Source of the DNA: Dreissena polymorpha
Taxonomy: Eukaryota > Mollusca > Bivalvia > Myida > Dreissenidae
Direction of reading: 5' to 3'
DNA: 64,000 bases
Assembly: GCF_020536995.1 (NCBI RefSeq)
Contig: NC_068366.1
Coordinates: forward strand, 27,717,363-27,781,362
How positions within the stretch are numbered: position 1 is the first letter of the stretch; each line of letters starts with the position of its first letter. Positions 13,415 through 25,669 of this stretch are shown here, in pieces. The notes under the pieces were generated by a model. It saw only the letters and a list, made by a program, of their open reading frames with translations. It was not told the origin of the DNA and did not search any database. A program made the translations under genes and the position numbers.

Positions 13415-14261
13415 GAAAGTTAAAATGTTCGATGCTTTGATATAATTTATTTTCTAAAACCACATTTTGCAGTAATATTATCTGGTGTGATAATTTTTCT
13501 TAAATTGACAGGAAAATCGTTTAAAATGTTAAAATATCATGGCACCAATAGCATGAAAAACCTAGCAAACGTTTAAAAACTTCTTGTCAGAAACCAATTT
13601 TCGGATTACAAAATAATAAAATAGCCCGTAGTTGATCTTCTTTTCGCATCATCCACATTAAAGAAACACGGCTATTAAACAACTGTAAAATTGTTTTCGA
13701 TAAAAAGACCTTATTTCAAAATAATGTCATGGCTATAAGTTCAATAGGCCCCATGTGTGCTCCTGTAGCACACGCCCTAAAACAATTACTGGTGGCAATA
13801 CAGTTTTTATAACATGAATATAACAGACAACCTTCTCTTCAGATACCGCTGACTTGATTTCAAAATAATTTTACAAAATTCTTTCATGCGAGACCCTCTA
13901 TGCTGTAGATGTAACTAAAATTTTGTACAGCTAGCCAACCAGCGAGCCATGACCGACGGTAAAATAAAACTTATATATACTGTATCAATTATTACATATT
14001 GTATCAATTCGGAAACAATATTGTTAAAACATTTATTCCAACGACTTATGTTACACATTATTTTGTGTATGTAACAGTTGTATTGATTGATGAAAGCTCT
14101 ATATAGTCAGGAGTTAACTCATCCGTGATTTCCATGTGTTCGTCTTCAAGTGCTTTCCCTTGTCCCTGTATATAGAAACTCAGTTTGATGGGTCGCGTAT
14201 GTTTGTATGTCAGTATGCCTGGTTCTCTATCTTCGCTCCGTTTTTCGCTTTGTCCCTCGCC
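13415..14261. other. Intergenic, nothing recognised
   Basis: No gene-like or repeat signal that I can support up to the CTGT microsatellite. Confidence 0.4.
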
Positions 14262-14615
14262 CTGTCTGTCTGTCTGTCTGTCTGTCTCTGTCTGTCTGTC
14301 CGTCTGTATGTCTGTCTCTGTCTGTCTGTATGTCTGCCTGTCTATCTATCCGTCCTTCCGTCCGTCCGTCCGTCTGACTGTCTGTCTGTCTGTCTGTCTG
14401 ACTGACTGTTTGTCGCTCTGTCTTTCAGATTGTCTCTGTCTGTCTGTCTGTCTCTGTCTGTCTGTCTGACTGTTTGTCTGTCGCTCTGTCTTTCTGATTG
14501 TCTCTGTCTGTCTGTCTTTCTGTCTGTCCGTCTGTCTGTCTGGCTGCCTGCCGGCCTGTCTGTCTGTCTGTCTGTCTATCTGTCTGTATGTCGGTATGTC
14601 TGTCCGTCTCTCAAA
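14262..14615 (+). repeat. Imperfect (TGTC)n microsatellite
   Basis: About 350 bp of TGTC units with scattered variants (CCGT, TGTA, TCTC, GACTG). All frames on both strands across it (VCLSVCLS and DRQTDRQT) are low-complexity products of the repeat. Confidence 0.97.
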
Positions 14616-16344
14616 AATATATTTAATAATACTCTCGTTGATTACATAAATCAATATAAAATACGTTCTATATTTCTGGTGTTTAAGTGTGAATAACTCA
14701 TTTAGTAATAAATCAATGGGTGCAACAATTAAACAGCCATTTGAATGACCGTGGCATTAATAAAATGTCGACGTGTTTCGCATTATTCTTAAATTGTTCC
14801 TGTTTTATAAAGATGCATCGACGAGCACAGAAGCGTTAGCGCTGCATTGTACAGAAAACTTCGGGTTCGTGCGCATTAAATGAAGCTTTCTATTCCGCTA
14901 GCACATAGTTTCATGGGTTCTATTTTTAACAATCTAACTATTCAAAATAACACAAGCCCTTATTGAATCACAATTGTTTTTAATGTGATAAGGTAAAAGT
15001 GCAGTTTCAGAATTGACGCCTTCTTCCGTGAGAACAAAGGCGTACAGTTGACACTTTTGTGAATGTTTAAGGGTACATCGGCATTTCGTGATTCACTTGT
15101 GTTTTTTTATAAATTTATTTTAACAAGCAAACTAACTTAATTTGAGCGCGAGGATGGTCATGCAGATAAATTTAACCAAATTGAGGCTGCAAATGCTCTC
15201 TATGAAATCACAAGTCCCATCAGTTCTGTTTAAAGAATCACCAATCCTTGCTATAAATCGAGTTACTTTATTTATGTAAATGTAAGCAATATTTTCCTAA
15301 TGTTAAATTAGATTGATAGGGATGTGGCGCTTTTGTAGTAATAAAAACTGACGATGTTACTCCGTTGCATATGAACTTTAAATGTTGGGTTGGTGTGTTC
15401 AATCCAAAACATGAAGACATTCCAACACATAAAAGCGGATTGATAAGCACGTTAATAGAGACCAAGCTGTTGTTGAAACATGGATAACACCCTCTTAATG
15501 TTTTAGCTAAAATATAACTATATACCACGGTGATTTAATATTATGGAAGTATTATTGAAATTCATTTAAGTGCGGATGGAATAAGAAATAGGTAACTGTT
15601 CAATATTCTTACTGAAGCTAAAAGCATGTAGTATGATATATAATTTTACATTTTCAATATTAATAACATAGTTAATATTATTCTTCGTTTTTACATATTG
15701 TTTGTCGTTTTAATATTAACAATGCATTTGACTGGTTCAGCTACATCCTGTTTATGATAACACCTCCCTGTGTGTAACAGATTACATGTGGAGTATTACA
15801 ATGCATTTGGCTCAATGAAAACAATCTTGTCAATGAATAGGCAGAATGAAACCCTCTGAACATTACTTTACAATACAGGACGACACATACAGACCGACAT
15901 AAAACATTACATTATAATATAGGACGACACATACAGACCGACATAAAACATAAACATGATTAAAGCTGGGATCGCCTTTCGGACGTCAATTAAAACTACT
16001 GGGGGTTTAAACAGGTTAAAAGACACGTCACACCTCACAATAAGAATATAATTAATCAACAATAAACATGTGTTATTTAAAATAAGCTACATAGGGTTGT
16101 AATTTAAATTAAACATCTAATAAGAATTTTAATTATATTTCATTGCATTTGAATTAATCAGTGGTTCAATATACGCCAGAGAACTAATATATATACTAAT
16201 GCCTGCGACAGTGTGAAATGAAGTGAATACAAATATCAACTCAATTATATCTTGTTAAGAATATTGGGGAAATTAGCTTCATATATTACAAACCAGAAGT
16301 CCTTATAATGTATCTCAAGAGAAAAAATGAAATAATAATTTGTC
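14616..16344. other. Intergenic with one 46-bp direct repeat
   Basis: The only structure I see is a direct duplication at about 15859-15950: two copies containing GGACGACACATACAGACCGA, 46 bp apart. Otherwise the sequence is AT-rich with no supportable gene. Confidence 0.5.
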
Positions 16345-18043
16345 GTTTTTTTAATACTGCAATACGTAACTGATACCAATGACGATCCTAAAAATACTGT
16401 AATACGCCACTGATAACAATGACGACCCCGAAAATACTGAAATACGACACTGATCAAAATGACGAGCCTCAGAATACTGCAATACGCCACTGACTACAAT
16501 GACGACCCTCAGAATACTGTAATACGCCACTTATAAAAATGACGAGCTTCGGAATACTGCAATATGTCACTGATAAAAAAAACCTCGGAATACTGCAATA
16601 TGCCACTGATAACAATGACGACCCTCATAAAACTGCATTACGCCACTGATAACAATGACGACCCTTAAAATACTGCAATACGCCACTAATGACGAACCTA
16701 AGCATACTGCAATATGCCACTTATTACAATGACAAGCTCAGAATACTGCAATACGCCACTGATACAAATGACGACCTTTAAAATACTGCAATACGTCACT
16801 GATAACAATGACGAACCTCAGAATACTGCAGTATGTCACTAACTACAATGACGACCCTCAGAATACTGCAATACGCCACTGATAAAAATGTCGAACCTCA
16901 GAACAATGCAATACGCGAGTGATAAAATTGACAAACCTAAGCATACTGCAATACGCCACTGATTACAATGACGAGCCTCAGAATACTGCAATAAGCTACT
17001 GATAACAATTACGACCCTCAGAATACTGCAGTACATCACTGATAACAATGAAGACCGTCAGAATCATGCAAAACGCCACTGATAAAATTGACGAACCTCA
17101 ACATACTTCAATACGCCACTGATAAAAATGACGAACCTCAGAATAATGGAATAAGTCACTAATTATAATGAAGACCCTCAGAATACTGCAATACGCCACT
17201 GATTACAATGACGACACTCATAATTCTGCAATACGCCACTGATTAAAATGACGAATCTCCGAATTATTCAATGACGAACCTCATTATATTGCAATACACC
17301 ACTGATTACAATGACGACCCTCAGAATACTGCAATACGCCACTGATAAAAATGACGAAACTCCGAATTCTTCAAAACACCACTGATAACAATGACGACCC
17401 TCAGAATACTGCAATACGGCACTGATTACAATGACGACCCTCAGAATTCTGTAATACGCAACTGATTACAATCACAAACCTCAGAATACTTCAAAACGCC
17501 ACTGATAACAATGACGACCCTTAAAATAATGCAATATGCCACTGATTACAATAATGAACCTCAGAATACTTCAAAACGCCACTGATTACAATGACGATCC
17601 TCAGAATACCACAATACGCCAATGATAACAATGACGACCCTCGTAATACTGCAACACGCCACTGATAACAATTACGACCCTCAGAATACTTCAATACGCC
17701 ATTTTAACAATTACGAACCTCATAATACTTAAATACGTCACTGATTTCAAACCTCAGAATACTGCAATACACCACTGACAATACTGACGATGTTCAGAAT
17801 ACTGCAACACTTCACTTACAACACTGGCAAGCAGCAGAAAGTTGCAAAACATCGCTTACTACACTGATAATACTTCTATACTTCACTGACCATAATAAAG
17901 ATCCTCAGAATATTTTAATAATTCACTTACAGGACTGACGATCATCAGAATGATGCAAAAATTCACTTAACACACAGACTGGATTTCTAAGTGCAAACAT
18001 TTGGCATTTGATCTTCTCATCGTTGTACCGGAACTAGGACACA
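16345..18043 (+). repeat. 40-bp minisatellite array 2 with shared tail
   Basis: About 36 copies of the second sub-type of the 40-bp unit (GCCACTGATAACAATGACGA with CCTCAGAATACTGCAATAC). They are followed from about 17783 by the same unique tail as array 1. The first sub-type (ACACGGACTAT) is absent. This is probably a partial duplication of the distal part of array 1. Confidence 0.95.
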
Positions 18044-19644
18044 ACGTTATCTACATTGTCTGATCGTGTGAGTACAATCACGTGGGTTTCATATGACTTA
18101 TTTCAGAAACATGTACATTGGCTATTGCAATATAACCGGTGTGCCAAGAATTTCTGATCGTTAATCAATACGAGTTATGATATATTATTTTTTTTTGTAG
18201 AAATTGTTCCTTTTCGTAAACAATGTACGACAATTTACTTTGGTCACTGTTCACACCCCTAAGCTTTATGATATATACAGTTATAACGTTATACTGGCGC
18301 AGTAAGTTACGCTGCAAAATACATTTTTAATTGTGTAATTTTAACAAGTGCTGTCACAGTAAGTACCAAAGTTTTTTTCCCTGCATAAATTGTTTTTCTT
18401 TATTCCATTGAAAGTTCATATCGTAAATAAATATTTAAGCGAAATAATAAACACTAAAAAAGCTGGGCAAATATGATTGAAACAACCTGGGGATGATATG
18501 ATATAGTAAAAATGCGTTGGACCGCTTGTCTTGCTCTTGTCTCATTATTTCAGCCATAAAACAAAAATTATTGCATAAACTCTATCTATAATGCCCTCTG
18601 GCGGGGTGCAGACACTTGGCAAACGGAGGGCTTGAACGGGAGAAATCGTGTATTAACAATGCGATTCACGTGCCGTTCAAGCCCTGTTTTGTGTTTTTCA
18701 TATCCATAATCTGGTCCACGCGCAGTTACTTCCCTTCTACAGCCTTCGACGACTTACCAAGCATAAATGGGGAACTGAATAAGCACCAGTTTCCTCATGC
18801 ATGCAGGGATAATGACTATTTCAATCCACTTTTCAAGTTATACCATCTGCACTCTCTTGACAACAGCTTTATTTTATTTGCAACGTCAATAATGTTAAGG
18901 TTATTTACTCAACACTTTCAAAAGACTATGCTGTAAATGTAAGTGTTTATTTACCTTCAACGTTCCTGCTGTAAATTCCAAAATAATTCCTCATTTCTTA
19001 CTTTGCGCGGCTGCATTTCAACCTTGCATTAATCCACTGTTTAAACACATTTAAAATCGAAAACTGCCTATCCGAAGGTAAAGCCTCGTCATTTCGAATG
19101 ATGACCGAGTGAGACCGAGTAAAACACAACCTTGAACTGTATTGAAATAATCGAATTATTTTGTCGATGTCGAATTAACAAAACATATTGTTTTCAATGT
19201 TATTTAAAATTATTTTGGTATGTGTGATTTGTTTATGCAATAATAGCGAAAATACAAATTTTCTCGGACATGATCATCTGCGCACTCGGGCAGGAACGAA
19301 TTTTTCGAGCGCCCGTAGATGATCATGCCCTCAAAAACGTGTATTATCCCTATATATGTAACCTAAATAAATGGCATTACAAAAATAAATAAATGTAAAA
19401 TACTAAACCGTAAAGTGAGTGCAAATATGATAGTGGTATGAGCGTCTACCTATCTCGGGTGTAGCATTTTACATGTAATATATTCTATAAATGATAATCC
19501 AAAGTTATGTTCAGTCTTGTGTATAATAGAATAAAAGTTATACGAATATGTACAACTATACACTATACAGCTTCGAAACATAATATAAGCATCGTATAAT
19601 CAATTAATGAATATTCTTACATAAATGTTGGAGTTATGGCATTG
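18044..19644. other. Intergenic, nothing firm
   Basis: A 106-codon + strand frame at 18616-18936 has no recognisable motif or splice context. A short inverted pair lies at about 19250-19340 (ATGATCATCTGCGC against CGTAGATGATCATGCCC). Nothing else can be supported. Confidence 0.4.
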
Positions 19645-20100
19645 TATCCACTATACCAGAGGGGGTAATCAAGTGACAAACAAGATGGCGACGTCCATGC
19701 CGATGCCGGTATTTTTCGTCGTTTTATACCCTGTATTACTTGTATTTTTATTTTTATTCCGCTCACTTTCAAGCCATATTAAAAAGAAAGTTACTGGCTT
19801 CTATTTCATAGTAATATTCGGTCTATATCTCGACTTTACTCGGTGCGAAATTTCTTAGTGGAATGACCTAATTAGGGCTCCACTAAGAAAAAATGCGGGG
19901 AGTAAAGTCGAGACATAAAGCGAATTTAAATACGAAATAAACGCTAATCACCGTTTTACTGATATGGCTGGAAAGTGAGCGTCATTTAGAAAATAAACGG
20001 AAGTAATAAAGGGTATAAAACGGCGAAAAATATCTGTCTCGGTATGGACGGCGCCATCTTGACTAATCGTGATTACCCCCTCTGTATACTATGAGTGGAC
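19645..20100. mobile_element. 456-bp foldback element upstream of the IGF-like gene
   Basis: The two halves are long imperfect inverted repeats. TCCACTATACCAGAGGGGGT on the left pairs with ACCCCCTCTGTATACTATGA near the right end. AAGATGGCGACGTCCATGCC pairs with GGACGGCGCCATCTT, and CGCTCACTTTC pairs with GAAAGTGAGCG. The turn is near 19862-19878. There is no coding capacity. The right half recurs in part at 34578-34800. The element ends about 270 bp before a TATA box. Confidence 0.8.
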
Positions 20101-20368
20101 AATCGCTTATATTTAGGATGTTATGGTATGTCCAAATTTATTTAATTACAAGTAAAACAATAATGTGTATACTTTGAACTCAGAGAAGGCTGTACTTGTT
20201 TATACTACTATACCAGTTCCATTTATTTCACCAAATGCTCTAATGTCATCTGACGTCATCTGTATTGTGGTTAATCGGCTTCAAGGAATAGTTATCCTGT
20301 ATATTAAGTTTAATTCGCTTGTGTTACTGCCTTGTTCTCAGGTGTTCCACATCGGGAGACAGTAAAGG

Positions 20369-20376
20369 TATAAATA
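20369..20376 (+). promoter_or_regulatory. TATA box, putative IGF-like gene promoter
   Basis: TATAAATA lies in a GC-richer patch (AGTAAAGG before it, CTGCCTAGACAGCGCG after it), about 30 bp before a plausible start site near 20400. Downstream, a perfect donor CAG/GTACGT ends a possible first exon. The assignment to the IGF-like gene is inferred from position and strand. Confidence 0.45.
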
Positions 20377-20399
20377 CTGCCTAGACAGCGCGTGTCAAA

Positions 20400-20505
20400 C
20401 AAACGCGTGAGGTGACTTGAAAAAGAGGTACGGTGCTGGACTACGGGAACGGTAGACGTGACAAGTTGTAGTGTACTGGCTGCTGGAAAGGGGACTCTTG
20501 CTCAG
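20400..20505 (+). other. Putative noncoding first exon of the IGF-like gene
   Basis: The segment runs from about 30 bp downstream of the TATA box to a strong splice donor (TTGCTCAG/GTACGTAA at 20505/20506). It has higher GC than its surroundings and no ATG-led frame of use. A 5' noncoding exon fits, because the coding exon begins with an acceptor (TGTTTCAG, ending 23854) only 7 bases before its ATG, so the leader must lie upstream. The intron would be 3.35 kb and would contain the LINE tail at 21885-22885. Confidence 0.4.
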
Positions 20506-20836
20506 GTACGTAACCACTCTAAACAGTTATATAACAATCACGTTGATGCGCGTGGAAACAATGCTGTAATCTTAATTATGTGTTTGGAATGCCATTTGCT
20601 GTTTAATTTCCTGGCCGTACAAACATTTTCGAAAATTATTTATATAAAACACTATTCCATTTATTGAATGATCAAACGAAACATATACATTTTGTATATA
20701 TAAATTGGGGAAAATATTATGAATATTAAATGTTGATAAATAAATAAATAAATTTAAATAAATATAAATAAATATATATTCTTTCTTATCGAATCGAAAA
20801 GTGTCCTTTAAATGTAACGTAAATATATGAATACTG

Positions 20837-20887
20837 TGCCCGTATTCACCAACCAAGTCTAGGAATGGCGTGGTGAATACGTGCCCT
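20837..20887. mobile_element. Relic of a CCCGTATTCACCAA-ended MITE
   Basis: TGCCCGTATTCACCAACCAA and, 30 bp on, GGTGAATACGTGCCC form an inverted pair. The same ends bound the larger MITE at 62568-62831. Here only the tips remain. Confidence 0.55.
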
Positions 20888-21884
20888 AGTCCTCCGCCTA
20901 AAAGCAAAATTTGTTGGAGTGTTATAGAATGCGTACTATAAGTACAACGCATTGTCAGTAATAGTTTCCACTTTCTATTTTTGGCTACCATTTTATGATG
21001 AACCAAATATGTATTTTCATCTAAATAAATTTGACAGTTCTCACGAAAGATCGTGCTATTGTAATATTATATAAATAACAACATGCACTCTCTATTAATT
21101 GAGTTTTTCATTTATGCTGGAATGGATACATGTATTCCTCTGAAACCGAGGCAGCTTTGATAGAATGGATAACACGCAAGAGTTGAACTTGATTCTATAA
21201 GTTTATAAACACGAGATTCTTCTTAAATGACAAGACTTAGATGTGGTTAAATTGAGTTATGTGTGGTCCGCTTTCAGCTATTCTGTTAAAGACATGTTGG
21301 TTTGGATTTCTAATTCAATCTAATGAAGTGTTATTATCTTGTGGTCAACTAGTCACTGATGTATTACCAGTAGTAGTTATTAATTAAGAAAGCACACCGG
21401 TAAATACAGCATGGCGATGGCTGATTATAACAAAGATTGGCGTTGCGACATTTTAGAATTACTTTACATATGTCTGATGATGTAATTCAGGTTTTGCGTA
21501 ATAATGTGTAATAAGTTGCCGTTAATATGAGCAAATTTAGGGCCATACGTTTTTAGGTAGTCACTTAGGCATAAACTTAAAAAGCAATTCGAATGTAATG
21601 TTCATTCGTTGTTTGCGTGTACTTATTAATGCTCATCACGAATAAATGTGTGATTTTGGAATTATCATAATGTTCCAAACTAATTATTCTTTTACGAAAA
21701 CATGTTTTGAATTGAATAAAACAATGTTTAGATATAAAAATAAACAGGTACACATATTTTGGAACGCATGTGATTTACATCACTCACGGTTCTTATCATA
21801 AGCAAATAGTTTCGGTCAGAGTAAAGTTTTTTTGAAACAGAGTTAAGTAGTGGTAATATTGGTATTAGTAAAACCTCCTCGGCG
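20888..21884. other. Intron or intergenic sequence, nothing recognised
   Basis: If the first exon above is correct, this is intron 1. No further element can be supported before the LINE tail begins near 21885. Confidence 0.4.
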
Positions 21885-22885
21885 TACAACAGAAGACTCC
21901 AAACTATGATGTCCTTGGTGAATTTGGTCGCTTCCCCTCTCTATTTTATGAAAAGAAAGGGCGATACGTTTTTGGTTAAAAATTATGAAAAATAGAAATT
22001 CTTCTATGTATAACTTATACTCCGATCTGTGTTACACTGGTAGCAGTGGCTGCTGGGCTAACAGAATCAATACCTTGATTGACCATTTGGATTTTAACAA
22101 TATTCGTCATAATTTAAATTATGAAATTAACTAGTTTCCAAGCTTGAAAAATAAACTTATTGGTATTTTTGTTCAAGAATGGAAAGGAACCATTCAATCA
22201 ATGTCTAAATTACAGCAGTATTGCTTATATAAATCTGTATTTGTCTGTGGAAAGTACTCACTTAAAATACAAAAAATGACCTACTGAAACAATTTGCCCG
22301 TTTTAGACTATCGTCGCACCATCTAGAAATTGAAGCGGGTAGATTCCAAGGTATTGATCGTGATCAGAGACTTTGTCGATGCTGCAATATGAACGCTGTT
22401 GAATCTGACTATCACTTCCTACTTTGTTGTGACAATAATAGACAATTAAGATTGAAATTTATTGGACATATCTCTTGGCCTACCGTAAATTTATTCCAAA
22501 CGACTATGTTATCGAAAAAAAGTAATAATATATTAGGAATTTGTAAATACCTAAACGAAGCTATGTTTTATAGAAATAATACCCTTACAGAACTATGTTC
22601 CTCAATCCAAAATATATCAATGTTCCGTCACATAATTATATTTTATATATGCATGTATATTATGCTTGAATATCTATATGTATATTTTTTGTGTGTGATG
22701 ATATTGCTTAACCGATCTTATTGTCTTTACCATGCTTATTTTGGAAATGGCTAAAGGCATGTTTTTATTGCCGAGTGCTAATAAACTGTGAACTTTGGTA
22801 TTTTGGAATCGGTACTCTTCTTCGTTACGAGTCAGTAAATCAATGTAAGTGTGCATGCGAACAGCATGGATACGGCATATTATCA
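21885..22885 (+). mobile_element. LINE 3' end: RT C-terminal domain and 3' UTR
   Basis: Broken + strand frames give the C-terminal region common to many invertebrate LINEs: DVLGEFGRFPLYF (about 21918), ANRINTLIDHLDFNNI-like text (about 22070), FARFRLSSHHLEIEAGRFQ (about 22300), then RLCRCCNMNAVESDYHFLLC. The last contains the Cys/His knuckle C-x2-C with HFLLCC, and it is followed by LRLKFIGHISWPTVNLF. The 3' part (about 22689-22885) recurs inverted at 29658-29855, which suggests the 3' UTR of the same family. The copy is 5' truncated, as LINE insertions usually are. It lies in the putative first intron of the IGF-like gene. Confidence 0.75.
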
Positions 22886-23748
22886 ATAAGACATTCATCT
22901 TCAAATAAGCCAAATAACCAGCTTATACACATTATTTATGTATTCTTGATTCTTGTGTTGCGATATATTTTACGAATCCTTGCTTTTTTCGATAAAAAGA
23001 CACGTTTACCCTAATTAACATGTTATTAAAAACACACCCGAAACAAATGACATTTTAACAATAATAATAATGCTGTTGCTACTGCGTATGTTGGTGATGG
23101 TAGTGGTTATGATGATGTTGTTTCTGTTTTTGTTGATGATAGGTAAATGATTGGTATAGAACAAAAATCGAATAGTCTTGAGTTGAAGACGAAAGTCGTT
23201 GTGGCAATATTAAAAAAAAATAATATTTGTGTGGCTTAAGATTTATTCAGTCTTAAATAACTACATATCTGACGTCAAACACGTATATTACTGCTACGAC
23301 AATATGCGCATTGAGACAGGACTGAGGTAGAAGTTATGCCATACCCACGTGGTCAAAGTAAATGTGTTCTGCAAGATGAGGCTAACCACTAGAATGCCGT
23401 CTGCTATTTGCACCACCTGAACCAGTGCGGGAGCTTTTCAATAACAAATACATTTGTTTTGTATCCAAGTTTGTGTGTATATAAATAGTTTCTTAGAAAA
23501 ACTATAAAGATAAATTTTACGTTATAAAGCTTCTTTTTATTTTTGTTTTCTCATTGCTTAAACAAAATATCGTATGGCAGAAATTAGAAGTATGCCCGTA
23601 AACTACGAGTAGAGCTTGTGCGATCGTTGAGAATTTGATAAATGTTCATTAAAATATTTGAGGTATTAGTTTCGATGATATTTTAAAAACAAATGTTTTT
23701 TTTGTATTACCTATGCCTTGTTAGTTTCGTTGTTACTAGAGACGCCCT

Positions 23749-23854
23749 TTACAATATTAACTGATCTAGTTGTAATTGGTCTTCACTTAACAATATTAAC
23801 TGATCTAGTTGTAATTTGTTTTCACTTTACAATATTAACTGATGTTTGTTTCAG
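23749..23854 (+). repeat. 38-bp triplicate abutting the IGF-like splice acceptor
   Basis: Three tandem copies start at about 23749, 23787 and 23826. Each contains ACAATATTAACTGAT; the third runs into the acceptor TGTTTGTTTCAG. Each copy carries CTGAT, which fits a branch-point consensus, so the branch region of this intron has been triplicated. Confidence 0.8.
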
Positions 23855-23861
23855 GGGTACG

Positions 23862-24913
23862 ATGTCTATGTTCCTAAGTATCGTGGTGTTACTTCTGACG
23901 TCGCTGGCAGCTGCAATGGACGTGCAGGTGTGCGGCTCGGCTCTAGATGACATGCTAGGACTAGTGTGCGGGCACAGGGGATTCAACTGGTTAAAAACCC
24001 AAGGTATTTCATCCATGGCATTTACATATGATTCTGAAGGTATATGGGACAAAACATTGAAAAACGAAGAGGAATGATCTAGAAGTTTGATTCTGATTTC
24101 CCAAGAAGATCATACAACTAAGGAAAATAAGTATAATCTACGTTAAGATTATTCTAAATAAACAAGATCTTGGAAATGACATATAATAGAACTACAGAGG
24201 AATTGTGAATATGAACGTATTTCTCAAACAAATAATTCTTAAAATTGTATGTTAATTTGATTTATTATTTGCTTAAATTATATACTAGTAGATAAAATAG
24301 AAGTTGTGAGAAAAGTCTAGGTATTATTCGAAGATCTTCGCATATCTCACTTGTCCCTGTTTTTAGATCGCGGGGAAGTATCGAAACGTCGTGTAGGTCA
24401 TTCCGCAATAGTTGGCTGGACTGGCATCGTTAACGAGTGCTGTCGGCGGCCCTGCTCCTTCAACCAGCTTGAGCAATACTGCGCAGAACCGAGCTACGTG
24501 ACACAGGTACGTGAGTGCTCGTAGTTTTTCTTAGAAGTTGTTTTTTTACCCCTTCTTATCGTGTACGTGTCAATCCCTGATCTATTGTATTAGTATGCTG
24601 TAAATAAGAACGCTTATTTTCATAAAATGTTCTCTTTCAGAGTCAACCTTCCTTACCAAAATACGTGGAAAATCTTAACACAGCCCAAAATGATATACGT
24701 ACCCACGACAGCATGAGCGATGTGAACGCTGGACCGGTCACATCCACACCACATCCCATTGGAGAAACGTCGGATCCCTCAGCCCACACTCAATCCACAG
24801 AGGCAACCCTAAGCCCCGCACAAAGACACTTCATTAACCAGGCCATACGGATGCGGTTTTTCTTCGTACGCCCAATGGGGTTTCAGCCAACACGTGCACC
24901 TTTAGTATTGTGA
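23862..24913 (+). CDS. Insulin/IGF-type prohormone, three coding exons
   Basis: A secreted ligand for an insulin/IGF-type receptor tyrosine kinase. Exons 23862-24003, 24367-24506 and 24641-24913 join through GT-AG introns of phase 1 and phase 0 into 184 residues. Residues 1-18 are a signal peptide (MSMFLSIVVLLLTSLAAA). The B domain has C24 and C36 (CGSALDDMLGLVCG) followed by RGF. One tribasic site (K54-R55-R56) lies in a short linker. The A domain has C72, C73, C77 and C86 in GIVNECCRRPCSFNQLEQYC, the exact CC-x3-C-x8-C spacing of insulins. A Thr/Pro-rich extension of about 95 residues ends PTRAPLVL. The short B-to-A linker, single basic site and long tail resemble the B-C-A-D-E plan of vertebrate IGFs more than classical insulin. 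Only six cysteines are present, whereas most molluscan insulin-related peptides have eight. The phase-1 intron after the B domain fits the insulin family. The start is the first ATG of the exon; the second Met is two codons on. Confidence 0.92.
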
Positions 24914-25663
24914 TAGACAGCATATCTTTAAATACGATAATACATTTTCTAAATTACGAGTGTTACCGTTTTTATATTAATATCGCTGTGATCATACCAG
25001 TAAAAACCACGATATTTCTAATTAAGAGAGAATGGCAGATGGTATTTACATTAATTGAGGGTTCATAGCTTAAATGGTCAAATTTAAACATGTAAATGAA
25101 TTGTCATCGCAACCTACTTGTTTGAAAAAAAAATTGAATTTTCGAAAAACAATTTGTCTGCATCGTGAATTTAAAAGCAACTTTAATTTTTTTAGGTTAC
25201 CATTCGTTTACAGATAAAGATATACGTTATTTCAGAACAAATATTATGTGCATGGGAAATGTGTCAGGCGTATAAAGCATTTGCTTGTTTCCACTAACCC
25301 AACCCCGAATTTTTGGTGCCGATCTTTAATTTTGATTCAGCATTAAGTTTTCGATCACTTTTGATAAATTTGATCACAAATATTTAATTTTTGCTTAATT
25401 TACCTTAAATACACAAACATTTAATTAAGAAAAGGGTTCAATTTAGATTGGGATGCTTTCTTTCTTATTGCGGTTGCATATTCCATAAAATACAAACATT
25501 GTTTAACGAACTGATATATCCTAATAGTTGGCAATGTTAGTGGAAACATTGTCATTTTAGCCTCTTCATGTGTCATGTTTATGTAATAGAAATTAACAAA
25601 AGAAGCACATGCTTGTTTGTTTTTAATATGTATAAATTATTTAGTTACAGTATGATTCTTCTG

Positions 25664-25669
25664 AATAAA
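25664..25669 (+). terminator. Possible polyadenylation signal
   Basis: The first clear AATAAA downstream of the IGF-like stop codon is about 750 bp on. The 3' UTR between holds no other recognised feature. The assignment is positional only. Confidence 0.25.

Noticed and set aside
14136-14696. Overlapping frames on both strands rich in CLSV and DRQT
   Set aside because: Low-complexity translation of the TGTC microsatellite.
18616-18936. 106-codon frame as a gene
   Set aside because: No motif, no splice context and no second line of evidence.
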